DNA of 64,000 nucleotides from Streptomyces venezuelae (lineage in GTDB: Bacteria > Actinomycetota > Actinomycetes > Streptomycetales > Streptomycetaceae), in assembly GCF_008642355.1 (NCBI RefSeq), contig NZ_CP029193.1:1512001-1576000 (forward strand), given 5' to 3'. This document shows positions 7,275 through 15,221 of the stretch, piece by piece. Numbering within the stretch: position 1 is the stretch's first letter; each line of letters opens with the position of its first letter. Position numbers and translations under genes: made by a program. The notes beneath the pieces are model-generated. The model was not told where the DNA came from. It saw nothing but the letters and a program-made list of their open reading frames with translations, and searched no databases.

Positions 7275-10140
7275 GCTCGCCCCTGTCGCTCATCGCCTGT
7301 ACCTGCCGCCACGGCGCGAACGCGCTGGCGCCGCGCGGCAGCAGGCCCGCGAGGTCCGGGCAGTGCCGCAGCAGGACGGAGTTCATGCCGCCCTTCTGGA
7401 CCCAGTCGATGCCGAGCGGCGTGTAGATCTCGGGGCGGAAGTCGACGGTCAGGAAGCGGTCGCTCTGCAGCCGCCGGGTGGCCATCAGGATGAAGATGCG
7501 GAACGCGGTGTCGCTGAAGCCGAAGCCGTGCGGCGGGTTCTCTGCGAAGAGGCCGACCACGGTGTCGATCTCGTCGACGGAGCGGTAGACGTCCTTGAGG
7601 CGGGCGACGGTCTCGGGGTCCTGCGACAGGTCCTCGAAGCGGCGGATGCGCTGTTTGTGCAGGCCTGCGCGGAAGTCGTTGTAGCGGGGCACGCCGCGCC
7701 TGCGGGTGCGGACGAGGTCGACGACGGAGAGGTCGATGATCTCGCCGTCGCGTTCGAAGTGCTGGAGCGCGCGCGGGAAGTTGTGCAGGGTGATGGCGCC
7801 CGGGTGGGAGATGCCGAAGGAGTACAGCGTGTCGGCGAGGCCCGTCTTGCGGATGGCGGCCTCGGCGGCGGAGCCCTGGATGTCGTGGAAGCCGAGGGTC
7901 TCCAGGCGCTGTCCGAAGCGGTGCTCGCGCATCTCGAAGTCGTCGGGGATCAGCGGGTGCATGCGGTAGACGGTGACGAAGTCCTCCGTCAGGGAGTACG
8001 GCGTGCCGTGGTGGTCCGGCAACGTCTTGGGGATGCCCGTCAGCGAGTGGGACTCGAACAGCCAGAGCCCGAGCTTGTTGAGCCAACTGCTCGGCGGTCC
8101 CTCCCAGTTGGTGCGCAGGCCGATGTCGATGGCCTCGGTGGCGAGGATCGCGGGCGTCCACTCCACGGTGTGGATCTTGGCGATGAGCGCGGAGACGACG
8201 AGACGCGCGGTGTGGTAGACGCTCTCCTGGCTCATCGACGGGTAGGCCTGCCGCAGCGCGTCGCAGACGGCGTTGTGCTCGCGGGCGAAGAGGGTGTGCA
8301 TGGCGCTGAGGCCCATCCACCAGCTCTCGGCGAAGCCGGTCAGCGGGACGCCGTTCGGGCCGAGCGGCAGATGGCCTTCCTCCAGGCGGAGTTTGGCGCC
8401 GCCGTCGGGCTCGCGCAGGAACCTCGCGGTGTGTTCGTTCTCGCCGTACACCTCGGAGCCGTCCCACCAGTGCGACGCGGTGTTGGCGAAGAGGATCGGC
8501 GGCTGGTCGCCGGGGAGTTCGACGCCTTCGTTGTCGGCGAAGCGCATCACGCGTTCGGCGGGCCCGCCCGGGGTGTTGTACCAGGTGGTGCCGGGCGGCA
8601 GCGGCACCTCGACGGACTTGCCACCGGGCTTGTGGCGGCGGTGGTTGACCCAGTCGTGGACCTGGAACTGGATCCAGGCGGCGGCGAGGACGTTCAGCGA
8701 GGTCGCGGGCAGGAACGTGTCGCGGTGCAGCAGCTCGCGGCTGACGGTGACCGGGTTGGGGACGTCGAAGAGGTCGGGCCGGTACACGGGCTTGAGGTTG
8801 CGTCCGAAGGGGGCGCCGACGGCACCCATGGCCGGCCTGGAGAGGTCGTTGTACGTCCCGTCGTAGGAGCGGACGGTGCGCAGCTGCTCGTCGACCGGGG
8901 CGGGCACGGGCATGGTCTTCGGCGGCGCCTCGTACACGTCGGTGTCGATGAGGTTGAAGCGGCGCAGCGCCTTGCGGAGGAAGACGAGGTTGAGCAGGCC
9001 GGCCTGGACGGGCAGCTTGTGCCACGGCACGTAGCGGTTGAGCAGCCGGAGGGCCGTGTCGGTGGGTATGCCGAGCAGCTTGTTGCGCAGCGGCTCCTCG
9101 GTGACGAAGCGCAGGCCGTGCCGGTGGGCGGCGCTCGCCTCGTACGCCGACTTGCGGGCCCGGTTGAGGTTGCCGAGCGGGCGGAAGTCGTCGGTGGTGA
9201 ACCAGGGGTTGAAGCCCATCACCTCCACGCGGCCTCCCGCGGCGCGCGCCTCGGCGGTGTCGAGGTCCTGGCTGGGGATGGTGAGCGTGGCCACGGGCAC
9301 GGCGGGGGCGACGGACTCCAGCCACTCCACCGAGCCGTCCTCGACGGGGGTGCGGCGTTCGTCGACGTACCGCTGGAGGCACAGTTCGAAGGTGACGTCC
9401 TGCCGGGCGAGCCGGGTTTCCAGCTCGCGGCGCAGGTACTGCGGGTCGCGGCGCTCGGGGTCGGACCTGGCGGTGGCCGCGCCGCCCGCGGGGCGCAGCA
9501 GGTAGCGGACCGGTCCGGCCTCGCCCCACAGGATGGCGCTGCGGCTCCAGTACGTCTCGGCGGCGAGGCTGTGCACGGTGCGGCGGGTGGCGGCCTGGAT
9601 GTTGCGGCGCATCCGGGTGGCGGTGGCGAGGCCGACGGTGAGCGGGAGTTCGACGAAGAGCGCGACGGCCTTGTGCAGCCGGGTCGTCGCGCCCGCCATG
9701 GCCTTGGCGAAGGCGACGAACTCGCGGGCGTCGCGGGCGTGCGAGACCGGGTGGTTGGTGGCGAGCAGGTCGTGGTGCTCCTCGGTGGAGACGGTCACGC
9801 GCACGGCGGCGCCGCGCAGGTCGGGGGCGCCGTCGGCCTGCCGGATGCCGCCGGCGTTGGAGAGCCGTACGGTCGCCGGGTACTGGGCGCCGGGCTGGGC
9901 GAAGCCGCAGCGCAGGGTGTCGGGCAGGTCGTCGTGGAAGCGCAGCCGGGCGTTCTCCACGCCGAGCGCGGCCTTCTCGTGCTGGACGCGGCCGATGTCC
10001 GCCGCCCGGGCCGCGCGCCGGTTCTTCTCCTGGACCTTGATCAGTTCCTTGGTCAGCCGCTCGAAGATCCGGCGCTCGGCTTCCGGGCTGCCGCCCATGT
10101 ATCGCTCGTGACTCTGCTGGTGCTGTCCGGTGTCGGCCAT
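7261..10140 (-). CDS. Catalase-like domain fused to alpha-dioxygenase/cyclooxygenase-type heme peroxidase
   Basis: 959 residues; the ATG has a strong RBS (GGAAGAGG). Residues ~40-400 look like the catalase fold used by catalases and coral allene oxide synthase: distal-histidine region RVQHEKAALG (His54), YPATVRLSNAGG, HARDAREF, and a proximal tyrosine motif RKSAYE (Arg329-x3-Tyr333). Residues ~415-959 match plant alpha-dioxygenase/prostaglandin synthase: distal Gln491-x3-His495 in IQFQVHDW, NTASHWWDGSEVYG, LARLV-type helix RLVVSALIAKIHTVEW, and the catalytic Tyr725-R-M-His728 in VYRMHPLIPDDF, equivalent to the Tyr-radical and proximal-heme pair. Two heme sites in one chain suggest fatty-acid oxygenation followed by hydroperoxide processing. 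No signal peptide, so it is probably cytosolic. Confidence 0.85.
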   Translation of the reverse strand: MADTGQHQQSHERYMGGSPEAERRIFERLTKELIKVQEKNRRAARAADIGRVQHEKAALGVENARLRFHDDLPDTLRCGFAQPGAQYPATVRLSNAGGIRQADGAPDLRGAAVRVTVSTEEHHDLLATNHPVSHARDAREFVAFAKAMAGATTRLHKAVALFVELPLTVGLATATRMRRNIQAATRRTVHSLAAETYWSRSAILWGEAGPVRYLLRPAGGAATARSDPERRDPQYLRRELETRLARQDVTFELCLQRYVDERRTPVEDGSVEWLESVAPAVPVATLTIPSQDLDTAEARAAGGRVEVMGFNPWFTTDDFRPLGNLNRARKSAYEASAAHRHGLRFVTEEPLRNKLLGIPTDTALRLLNRYVPWHKLPVQAGLLNLVFLRKALRRFNLIDTDVYEAPPKTMPVPAPVDEQLRTVRSYDGTYNDLSRPAMGAVGAPFGRNLKPVYRPDLFDVPNPVTVSRELLHRDTFLPATSLNVLAAAWIQFQVHDWVNHRRHKPGGKSVEVPLPPGTTWYNTPGGPAERVMRFADNEGVELPGDQPPILFANTASHWWDGSEVYGENEHTARFLREPDGGAKLRLEEGHLPLGPNGVPLTGFAESWWMGLSAMHTLFAREHNAVCDALRQAYPSMSQESVYHTARLVVSALIAKIHTVEWTPAILATEAIDIGLRTNWEGPPSSWLNKLGLWLFESHSLTGIPKTLPDHHGTPYSLTEDFVTVYRMHPLIPDDFEMREHRFGQRLETLGFHDIQGSAAEAAIRKTGLADTLYSFGISHPGAITLHNFPRALQHFERDGEIIDLSVVDLVRTRRRGVPRYNDFRAGLHKQRIRRFEDLSQDPETVARLKDVYRSVDEIDTVVGLFAENPPHGFGFSDTAFRIFILMATRRLQSDRFLTVDFRPEIYTPLGIDWVQKGGMNSVLLRHCPDLAGLLPRGASAFAPWRQVQAMSDRGERAGG

Positions 10141-10530
10141 CGGGCGCCTCTTCCTTCGCACGTTCCTTCGCACGGCTGGTGGCGGTACTGCGTACGGGAC
10201 AGGGGGCAGGCAGACGCTACTGGCGGCTCCGGTCGGCCGCAGCGATGGTTCCCGCCTATGTGCGGGGCCCGCCGAGTGCCTCGAACTGGCGGGCGGGCCA
10301 GGGCGTTTGGGCCCGTGGATCGGGCTGCCCCGGGTGCGGCGGGCGACGGCGGGTGTTCCGTTCACACCCCGTGTGCGTCTGGGTTCCCATCAGTCCCACG
10401 CGCGGGGCGCGGGCGATGGCCAAGTCCCGTCGGGTGCCGACCGCCGGAGGACCGGTGAGTTGACGGTGTGCCGGGCCGGTGGTGTGCTCGCAGCTCCGGT
10501 GCAGCCACCGCTCGTCGTGGGGGGAACGCC
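10141..10530. other. Divergent intergenic region between the heme fusion and lipase genes
   Basis: About 390 bp with no convincing gene. It must hold both divergent promoters. The only structure I see is a tandem 12-bp duplication, TTCCTTCGCACG, at 10151-10162 and 10163-10174. On the minus strand this duplicates the AAGGAA ribosome-binding segment of the heme-fusion gene. No long palindrome that would mark an operator is evident. Confidence 0.5.
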
Positions 10531-11808
10531 ATGCGGGACGACTTCGCCAGGGGGCCGAGCTTCGCGGAGCTGCGCCCGTTCAAGGAGCCCACCGGGGGCG
10601 CGCCGGGGCACCCGGCCTTCCCCGTCCACCGCGACCTGGTGGACCTGCTGGCCGCGGAGAAGGGCCTGCCGGACACCGTGGGGCCCGTCCCGCACACCAT
10701 GGCGACGTGCGCCGCGTACGCGTACGCCGGTGTCGGCCGGGTCGGCGACCCGCGCACCGTCGCCATGATCATGTCGAGGTTGGGCCTGGAGGAGAACCGC
10801 TGCCGGGTCTTCGAGCAGCGGGTGGACGCCATGTACATCGCGTCGGCCGCGTATCTGATCCAGGACAAGGACCGCCGGGTGGTGATCCTCTGTTACCGCG
10901 GCACCCAGCCCGAGGACATCATCAGCATCCTCACCGACGCCGACGTGCGCCCCGAGACGCTCTGCGTGGACCTGGCGGGCGAGCGGCACGAGGTGCACGC
11001 GGGTTTCTACCGCAACATGCGCGCCACCCGGCACCTGATCATGCAGGCCCTCGACCGGGCGGCCCGCGGCGAGTCGGTCGACCCGAAGGAGAAGGGGGTA
11101 CGCGGCGACGGCATGGAGGCGCTGTACATCACCGGGCACAGCCTCGGCGGGGCGATGGCCGCGCTGATGGGCGTCGTCCTCGCCCACGAGGAGCGCTACC
11201 GCTCCGTCGCCGAACGGCTGCGGGCCGTCTACACCTTCGGCCAGCCGCTGCTCGGCGGGCCCGACTTCGCCGACGCGTGCGCGCGGGCCACCGACCACCG
11301 AGGCGAGTACGTGCTGCGCGACCGGCTGCTGCGCTACATCTTCGACCGTGACGTCGTGCCCGCGCTGCCGCCGCGGCCCGTCGGGCCGTACGCCCCCTTC
11401 GGTCGCGAGCTGCACTACCGCAGGCCCCGCGGGGTGGCGGAGGGGACGCTCGCCTTCGCCGCCGAGACGGCGATCGACGCGGTGTCGCTCCCGGGCGACC
11501 TGCTGCGCGGGCAGCTGCGCCGGATGGCGGGCCGCAGGGCGCGGGCGGCCGGGCGCTCGCTGACCGAGCTGGCGCGGGGGCCGCGGGACGGCGGCTGGGC
11601 CGAGGTGAGCGACCCGGGCCTGCACTATCCGCAGATGGACAGCCTCGCCGGACTCGCGGTGGTGGCGCCGCTGGCGTTCTTCGCGGCGCGTCTCGCGTTG
11701 ACGCGGACGATTCCGTTCACGTATTCGTTCGAGGATCACGGGCCGGGGCACTACGTCAACGCGCTGACCCCGCCAGGGGTGTTGAGCGAGTTCGGGGACG
11801 TGCTGTGA
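10531..11808 (+). CDS. Class 3 (fungal-type) lipase
   Basis: 425 residues with an alpha/beta-hydrolase lipase-3 core. The nucleophile elbow is TGHSLGGAMAALMG (Ser204) in the family context VVILCYRGTQPEDI then EVHAGFYRNM upstream. A likely acidic residue lies in YIFDRDVVPALPP and a likely catalytic His in LHYPQMDS. The C-terminal part has a hydrophobic segment (LAGLAVVAPLAFFAARLAL) that could contact the membrane. There is no signal peptide. It is divergent from the heme-peroxidase fusion; a lipase releasing fatty acid beside a fatty-acid oxygenase makes metabolic sense, but that link is inference. Confidence 0.88.
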   Translation: MRDDFARGPSFAELRPFKEPTGGAPGHPAFPVHRDLVDLLAAEKGLPDTVGPVPHTMATCAAYAYAGVGRVGDPRTVAMIMSRLGLEENRCRVFEQRVDAMYIASAAYLIQDKDRRVVILCYRGTQPEDIISILTDADVRPETLCVDLAGERHEVHAGFYRNMRATRHLIMQALDRAARGESVDPKEKGVRGDGMEALYITGHSLGGAMAALMGVVLAHEERYRSVAERLRAVYTFGQPLLGGPDFADACARATDHRGEYVLRDRLLRYIFDRDVVPALPPRPVGPYAPFGRELHYRRPRGVAEGTLAFAAETAIDAVSLPGDLLRGQLRRMAGRRARAAGRSLTELARGPRDGGWAEVSDPGLHYPQMDSLAGLAVVAPLAFFAARLALTRTIPFTYSFEDHGPGHYVNALTPPGVLSEFGDVL

Positions 11809-11841
11809 GCGGCGCCGCCCGGCGGGGGTGCGGGGTACGGC

Positions 11842-12258
11842 CTAGTCGATGAAGGTGCCGTCGACGTACACCCATGCCCCGTCGACCCGCTCGAACCGGC
11901 TCTTCTCGTGCAGGGAGTCCGGGCGCCCGCTGTCGGTGTAGCGCGCCCGGAAGGTGACCGTACCGGTGGTGTGGAACGCCGTGCCCTCCGTGGTCGCCTC
12001 GACGTCCAGGCCCACCCAGCGCAGCGCCGGGTCGAACTCGACGCGCGGCGGCCTGGTCCGCGGGTGCCAGGTGCGCAGCAGATAGCCCTCGTCCCGTACG
12101 GCGAAGGCGCTGTAGCGGGAGCGCATCAGCTCCTCGGGGGTGGCCGCGGTGGCCTCGCCGCGGTGCAGCCTGCCGCAGCACTTCTCGTACGGCAGGGGGT
12201 GCCCGCAGGGGCAGGACGTGGCGGTGGGGCGTGGCGCGCGTCGGGACATGGAGCCCAT
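11842..12258 (-). CDS. YchJ-family SEC-C zinc-binding protein
   Basis: 138 residues (129 if translation starts at the second Met at 12249). The N-terminus has the SEC-C-like cysteine motif CPCGHPLPYEKCCGRLHRGE. This is followed by the YchJ middle domain (ELMRSRYSAFAVRDEGYLLRTWHP and the NTF2-like beta strands ending FERVDGAWVYVDG). The family is widespread and of uncertain function. It is convergent with the lipase gene (34-nt gap), with no operon partner; the upstream FadR-type gene ends 29 nt before this start, on the same strand. Confidence 0.92.
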   Translation of the reverse strand: MGSMSRRAPRPTATSCPCGHPLPYEKCCGRLHRGEATAATPEELMRSRYSAFAVRDEGYLLRTWHPRTRPPRVEFDPALRWVGLDVEATTEGTAFHTTGTVTFRARYTDSGRPDSLHEKSRFERVDGAWVYVDGTFID

Positions 12259-12287
12259 TGTCGCCGACCTTTCCCGAGGTCGTGGGC

Positions 12288-12989
12288 TCAGGGCGCGAGG
12301 ATGTCCAGCTCCTCAAGGGCGCCGAGGGCGATCTCCCGCGTGAGCGCCTCGGCGCGGACCGCGTCGCCCTCCCTGACCGCCTCGGCGACCCGGACGTGCA
12401 GGGTGACGGCGGGCGGGTCGGGGTCCTCGAACATCACCTGGTGCGCGGTGCGTCCGGTGAGGACCTCCGCGACGACGTCGCCGAGCCGGGCGAACATCTC
12501 GTTGCCGGAGGCGTTGAGGATGACCCGGTGGAAGGCGACGTCGTGCCTGAGGTAGCCCTCCAGCTGGTGTCCGCGGGAGTGGGCGACCATGCCGAGCGCG
12601 CACTCGGTGAGCTCCGCGCACTGCGCCGCCGTGGCGTACCGGGCGGCGAGCCCGGCGGCGACCGGCTCGACGGCGGAGCGCAGGACGGTCAGGGAGCGCA
12701 GCTGCCGCGGCCGGTCGGCGCCGGCCAGCCGCCACCGGATGACCTGCGGGTCGTAGACGTTCCACTCCTCGGCGGGCAGCACGGTGACGCCCACGCGGCG
12801 CCGTGACGCGACGAGGTGCATGGACTCCAGGACCCGGACGGCCTCCCGCATCACGGAGCGGGACACCTCGAAGCGCTGGGCCAGCTCGTCGGTGCGCAAC
12901 ACGCTGCCCGGCGGGTACTCGCCCGCGGTGATGGCGGGCCCGAGGCTTTCCAGTACGCGGGAGTGCAGCCCTCGGGCCTGTGCGGTCAT
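12288..12989 (-). CDS. FadR-subfamily GntR repressor of the gluconate genes
   Basis: 233 residues: a winged helix-turn-helix (about 8-75, with LRTDELAQRFEVSRSVMREAVRVLES) and an FCD ligand-binding domain (about 90-225) with the metal-ligand pattern LRHDVAFHRVIL and later His residues. It is divergent from gluconokinase and permease genes, the typical arrangement of gluconate regulators, whose ligand is gluconate or its phosphate. Two GTC-N-GAC half-palindromes lie between it and gntK and are probable operators for both directions. Confidence 0.92.
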   Translation of the reverse strand: MTAQARGLHSRVLESLGPAITAGEYPPGSVLRTDELAQRFEVSRSVMREAVRVLESMHLVASRRRVGVTVLPAEEWNVYDPQVIRWRLAGADRPRQLRSLTVLRSAVEPVAAGLAARYATAAQCAELTECALGMVAHSRGHQLEGYLRHDVAFHRVILNASGNEMFARLGDVVAEVLTGRTAHQVMFEDPDPPAVTLHVRVAEAVREGDAVRAEALTREIALGALEELDILAP

Positions 12990-13023
12990 GACGGAAGCCT
13001 ACGAGGAGCCGGACGCGGAGAAT

Positions 13024-13064
13024 AAGTCAGACTTTTATGTCACAGGCTCTTGAATTTGTCGGAC
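13024..13064. promoter_or_regulatory. Paired GTCNGAC operators between the GntR gene and gntK
   Basis: AAGTCAGACTT at 13024-13034 is a perfect palindrome around a central A. TTGTCGGACCT at 13056-13066 repeats the GTC-N-GAC core (13058-13064). Centres are 32 bp apart, close to three helical turns. FadR-subfamily regulators bind GT-N-rich palindromes of this kind, so these are the likely binding sites of the adjacent repressor. Confidence 0.65.
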
Positions 13065-13127
13065 CTAATGAGTTTCAGTGACGTGAACAACCGACCGATG
13101 TCGATGAAGACAGCGAGGCAGGACGCG

Positions 13128-13643
13128 ATGCAGGAACGGCGCACCCCCCACGTCGTCGTGGTCATGGGCGTGGCAGGGACCGGCAAGACCACGATCGGCC
13201 CCCTGCTCGCGGACCGGCTCGGCGTTCCGTACGCCGAGGGAGACGACTTCCACCCGCCGGAGAACATCCGGAAGATGTCGTCCGGCACGCCGCTCACGGA
13301 CGACGACCGGTGGCCCTGGCTCGACGCGATCGGGTCCTGGGCGCACGGGCGGTCCGGGCTCGGCGGGGTGGTCAGCAGCTCCGCGCTGAAGCGCAGCTAT
13401 CGCGACCGGCTGCGGGCGGCCGCGCCCGGCGTCGTCTTCGTCCACCTCACCGGTGACCGGGCCCTCATCGAGAACCGGATGTCGCACCGGCAGGGCCACT
13501 TCATGCCCACGGCGCTGCTCGACTCCCAGTTCGCCACGCTTCAGCCTCTCGGGGCGGATGAGGCGGGCGTCGACGTCGATGTCTCGGGTGAGCCCGAGGA
13601 GATCGCCGACCGGGCGGTCGTGGCCCTGCGGGACCTCGACTAG
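13128..13643 (+). CDS. gntK: Gluconokinase
   Basis: 171 residues from the ATG chosen here, which follows a GGCAGGA ribosome-binding sequence and gives the usual family length; earlier in-frame starts at 13098 and 13104 would add up to ten residues. The P-loop is VMGVAGTGKTT near the N-terminus, followed by the gluconokinase motifs EGDDFHPPENIRKMSSGTPL and DDDRWPWL, and HFMPTALLDSQFATLQPL near the end. It phosphorylates gluconate to 6-phosphogluconate, feeding the pentose phosphate pathway. It is followed 49 nt later by the permease gene, forming an operon repressed by the divergent GntR protein. Confidence 0.96.
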   Translation: MQERRTPHVVVVMGVAGTGKTTIGPLLADRLGVPYAEGDDFHPPENIRKMSSGTPLTDDDRWPWLDAIGSWAHGRSGLGGVVSSSALKRSYRDRLRAAAPGVVFVHLTGDRALIENRMSHRQGHFMPTALLDSQFATLQPLGADEAGVDVDVSGEPEEIADRAVVALRDLD

Positions 13644-13692
13644 GTCCTGCGCCCCCGCACCGCACCACCACCATCACGCACAAGGAAGCACC

Positions 13693-15090
13693 GTGACCCA
13701 TCTCAGCGTCGAGATGCTGGCAGCGGATCCCGTCGAGCCGATCACCTCGGCGGGCCATGCCCAGCTGGGGATCGCCGTCCTCGCGGGCATCGCCGTCATC
13801 GTCCTGCTCATCACCAAGTTCAAGCTGCACGCGTTCCTCGCGCTGACCGTCGGGTCGCTCGCGCTCGGGGCCTTCGCGGGCGCCCCGCTCGACAAGGCCA
13901 TCGCCAGCTTCACCGCCGGGCTCGGCTCGACGGTCGCGGGCGTGGGCGTGCTCATCGCGCTCGGCGCGATCCTCGGCAAGCTGCTCGCGGACTCCGGGGG
14001 CGCCGACCAGATCGTCGACACGATCCTCGCCAGGGCGGGCGGGCGCGCGATGCCGTGGGCGATGGTGCTCATCGCCTCCGTCATCGGTCTGCCGCTCTTC
14101 TTCGAGGTCGGCATCGTGCTGCTGATCCCGGTCGTCCTGATGGTCGCCAAGCGCGGCAACTACTCGCTGATGCGGATCGGCATCCCGGCCCTCGCCGGTC
14201 TGTCCGTGATGCACGGGCTCATCCCGCCGCACCCCGGCCCGCTCGTCGCGATCGACGCGGTCAAGGCCAACCTCGGTGTCACGCTCGCCCTCGGCGTCCT
14301 CGTCGCGATCCCGACGGTGGTCATCGCCGGGCCGCTGTTCTCGAAGGTCGCGGCGCGCTGGGTGGACGTTCCCGCCCCCGAGAAGATGATTCCGCAGCGT
14401 CCCTCGGAGGACCTGGAGAAGCGTCCCGGCTTCGGCGCGACGGTGGCGACCGTGCTGCTGCCCGTCGTCCTGATGCTGGCCAAGGCGCTGGTGGACATCG
14501 TGGTCGACGACCCCGAGGCCACCGTGCAGCGGGTCTTCGACGTCATCGGGTCGCCGCTGATCGCGCTGCTCGCCGCGGTGATCGTGGGCATGTTCACGCT
14601 GGGCCGCGCGGCCGGCTTCACGAAGGACCGGCTCTCGACGACCGTCGAGAAGTCGCTCGCCCCCATCGCGGGCGTCCTGATGATCGTGGGCGCGGGCGGC
14701 GGCTTCAAGCAGACGCTCATCGACGTCGGCGTGGGCCAGATGATTCTGGACTTCTCCAAGGACTGGTCGATCCCGGCGCTGCTCCTGGCCTGGCTGATCG
14801 CGGTGGCGATCCGGCTCGCGACGGGTTCCGCGACGGTGGCGACGATCTCGGCGGCAGGCCTGGTGGCTCCGCTGGCCGCGGACATGTCGACCTCGCACAC
14901 GGCCCTGCTCGTCCTCGCCATCGGTGCGGGTTCGCTGTTCTTCTCGCACGTCAACGATGCGGGATTCTGGCTGGTCAAGGAGTACTTCGGCCTGGACGTG
15001 GGGCAGACGATCAAGACGTGGTCCGTCATGGAGACGATCATCTCCGTGGTGGCGGGCGGTCTGGTGCTGCTGCTGTCCCTGATCATTTAG
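13693..15090 (+). CDS. gntP: Gluconate:H+ symporter, GntP family
   Basis: 465 residues with about twelve hydrophobic segments. The GTG start follows AAGGAAG. Characteristic family stretches include LHAFLALTVGSLALG, GLPLFFEVGIVLLIPV, GLSVMHGLIPPHPGPL and LATGSATVATISAAGL. It is the membrane partner of the adjacent gluconokinase and imports gluconate or a related sugar acid. A perfect 15-bp hairpin after the stop ends the operon. Confidence 0.96.
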   Translation: MTHLSVEMLAADPVEPITSAGHAQLGIAVLAGIAVIVLLITKFKLHAFLALTVGSLALGAFAGAPLDKAIASFTAGLGSTVAGVGVLIALGAILGKLLADSGGADQIVDTILARAGGRAMPWAMVLIASVIGLPLFFEVGIVLLIPVVLMVAKRGNYSLMRIGIPALAGLSVMHGLIPPHPGPLVAIDAVKANLGVTLALGVLVAIPTVVIAGPLFSKVAARWVDVPAPEKMIPQRPSEDLEKRPGFGATVATVLLPVVLMLAKALVDIVVDDPEATVQRVFDVIGSPLIALLAAVIVGMFTLGRAAGFTKDRLSTTVEKSLAPIAGVLMIVGAGGGFKQTLIDVGVGQMILDFSKDWSIPALLLAWLIAVAIRLATGSATVATISAAGLVAPLAADMSTSHTALLVLAIGAGSLFFSHVNDAGFWLVKEYFGLDVGQTIKTWSVMETIISVVAGGLVLLLSLII

Positions 15091-15115
15091 CTGCGGGGGG
15101 GGGAACCCCGGAGGA

Positions 15116-15150
15116 CCGCGGCCGCGCCGGAATCTCCGGCGCGGCCGCGG
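15116..15150 (+). terminator. Perfect 15-bp stem-loop terminator of the gnt operon
   Basis: Arms at 15116-15130 (CCGCGGCCGCGCCGG) and 15136-15150 are perfectly complementary around a 5-nt AATCT loop. The structure lies 25 nt after the permease stop and before the convergent permease gene, so it may act in both directions. Confidence 0.85.
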
Positions 15151-15221
15151 ATCATTGAGCCCGTCCGGCCATGGAGGACGAACTCGGCTGAGCCGGTGAC
15201 CGACCGAGCCCCGTGGAACCG

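Noticed and set aside
7186..10458. A plus-strand open frame of over 1000 codons opposite the heme-fusion gene
   Set aside because: It is an antisense frame kept open by high GC content; its translation is a low-complexity mix of V, G, A, D and E with no domain, and the minus-strand gene has clear heme-enzyme motifs.
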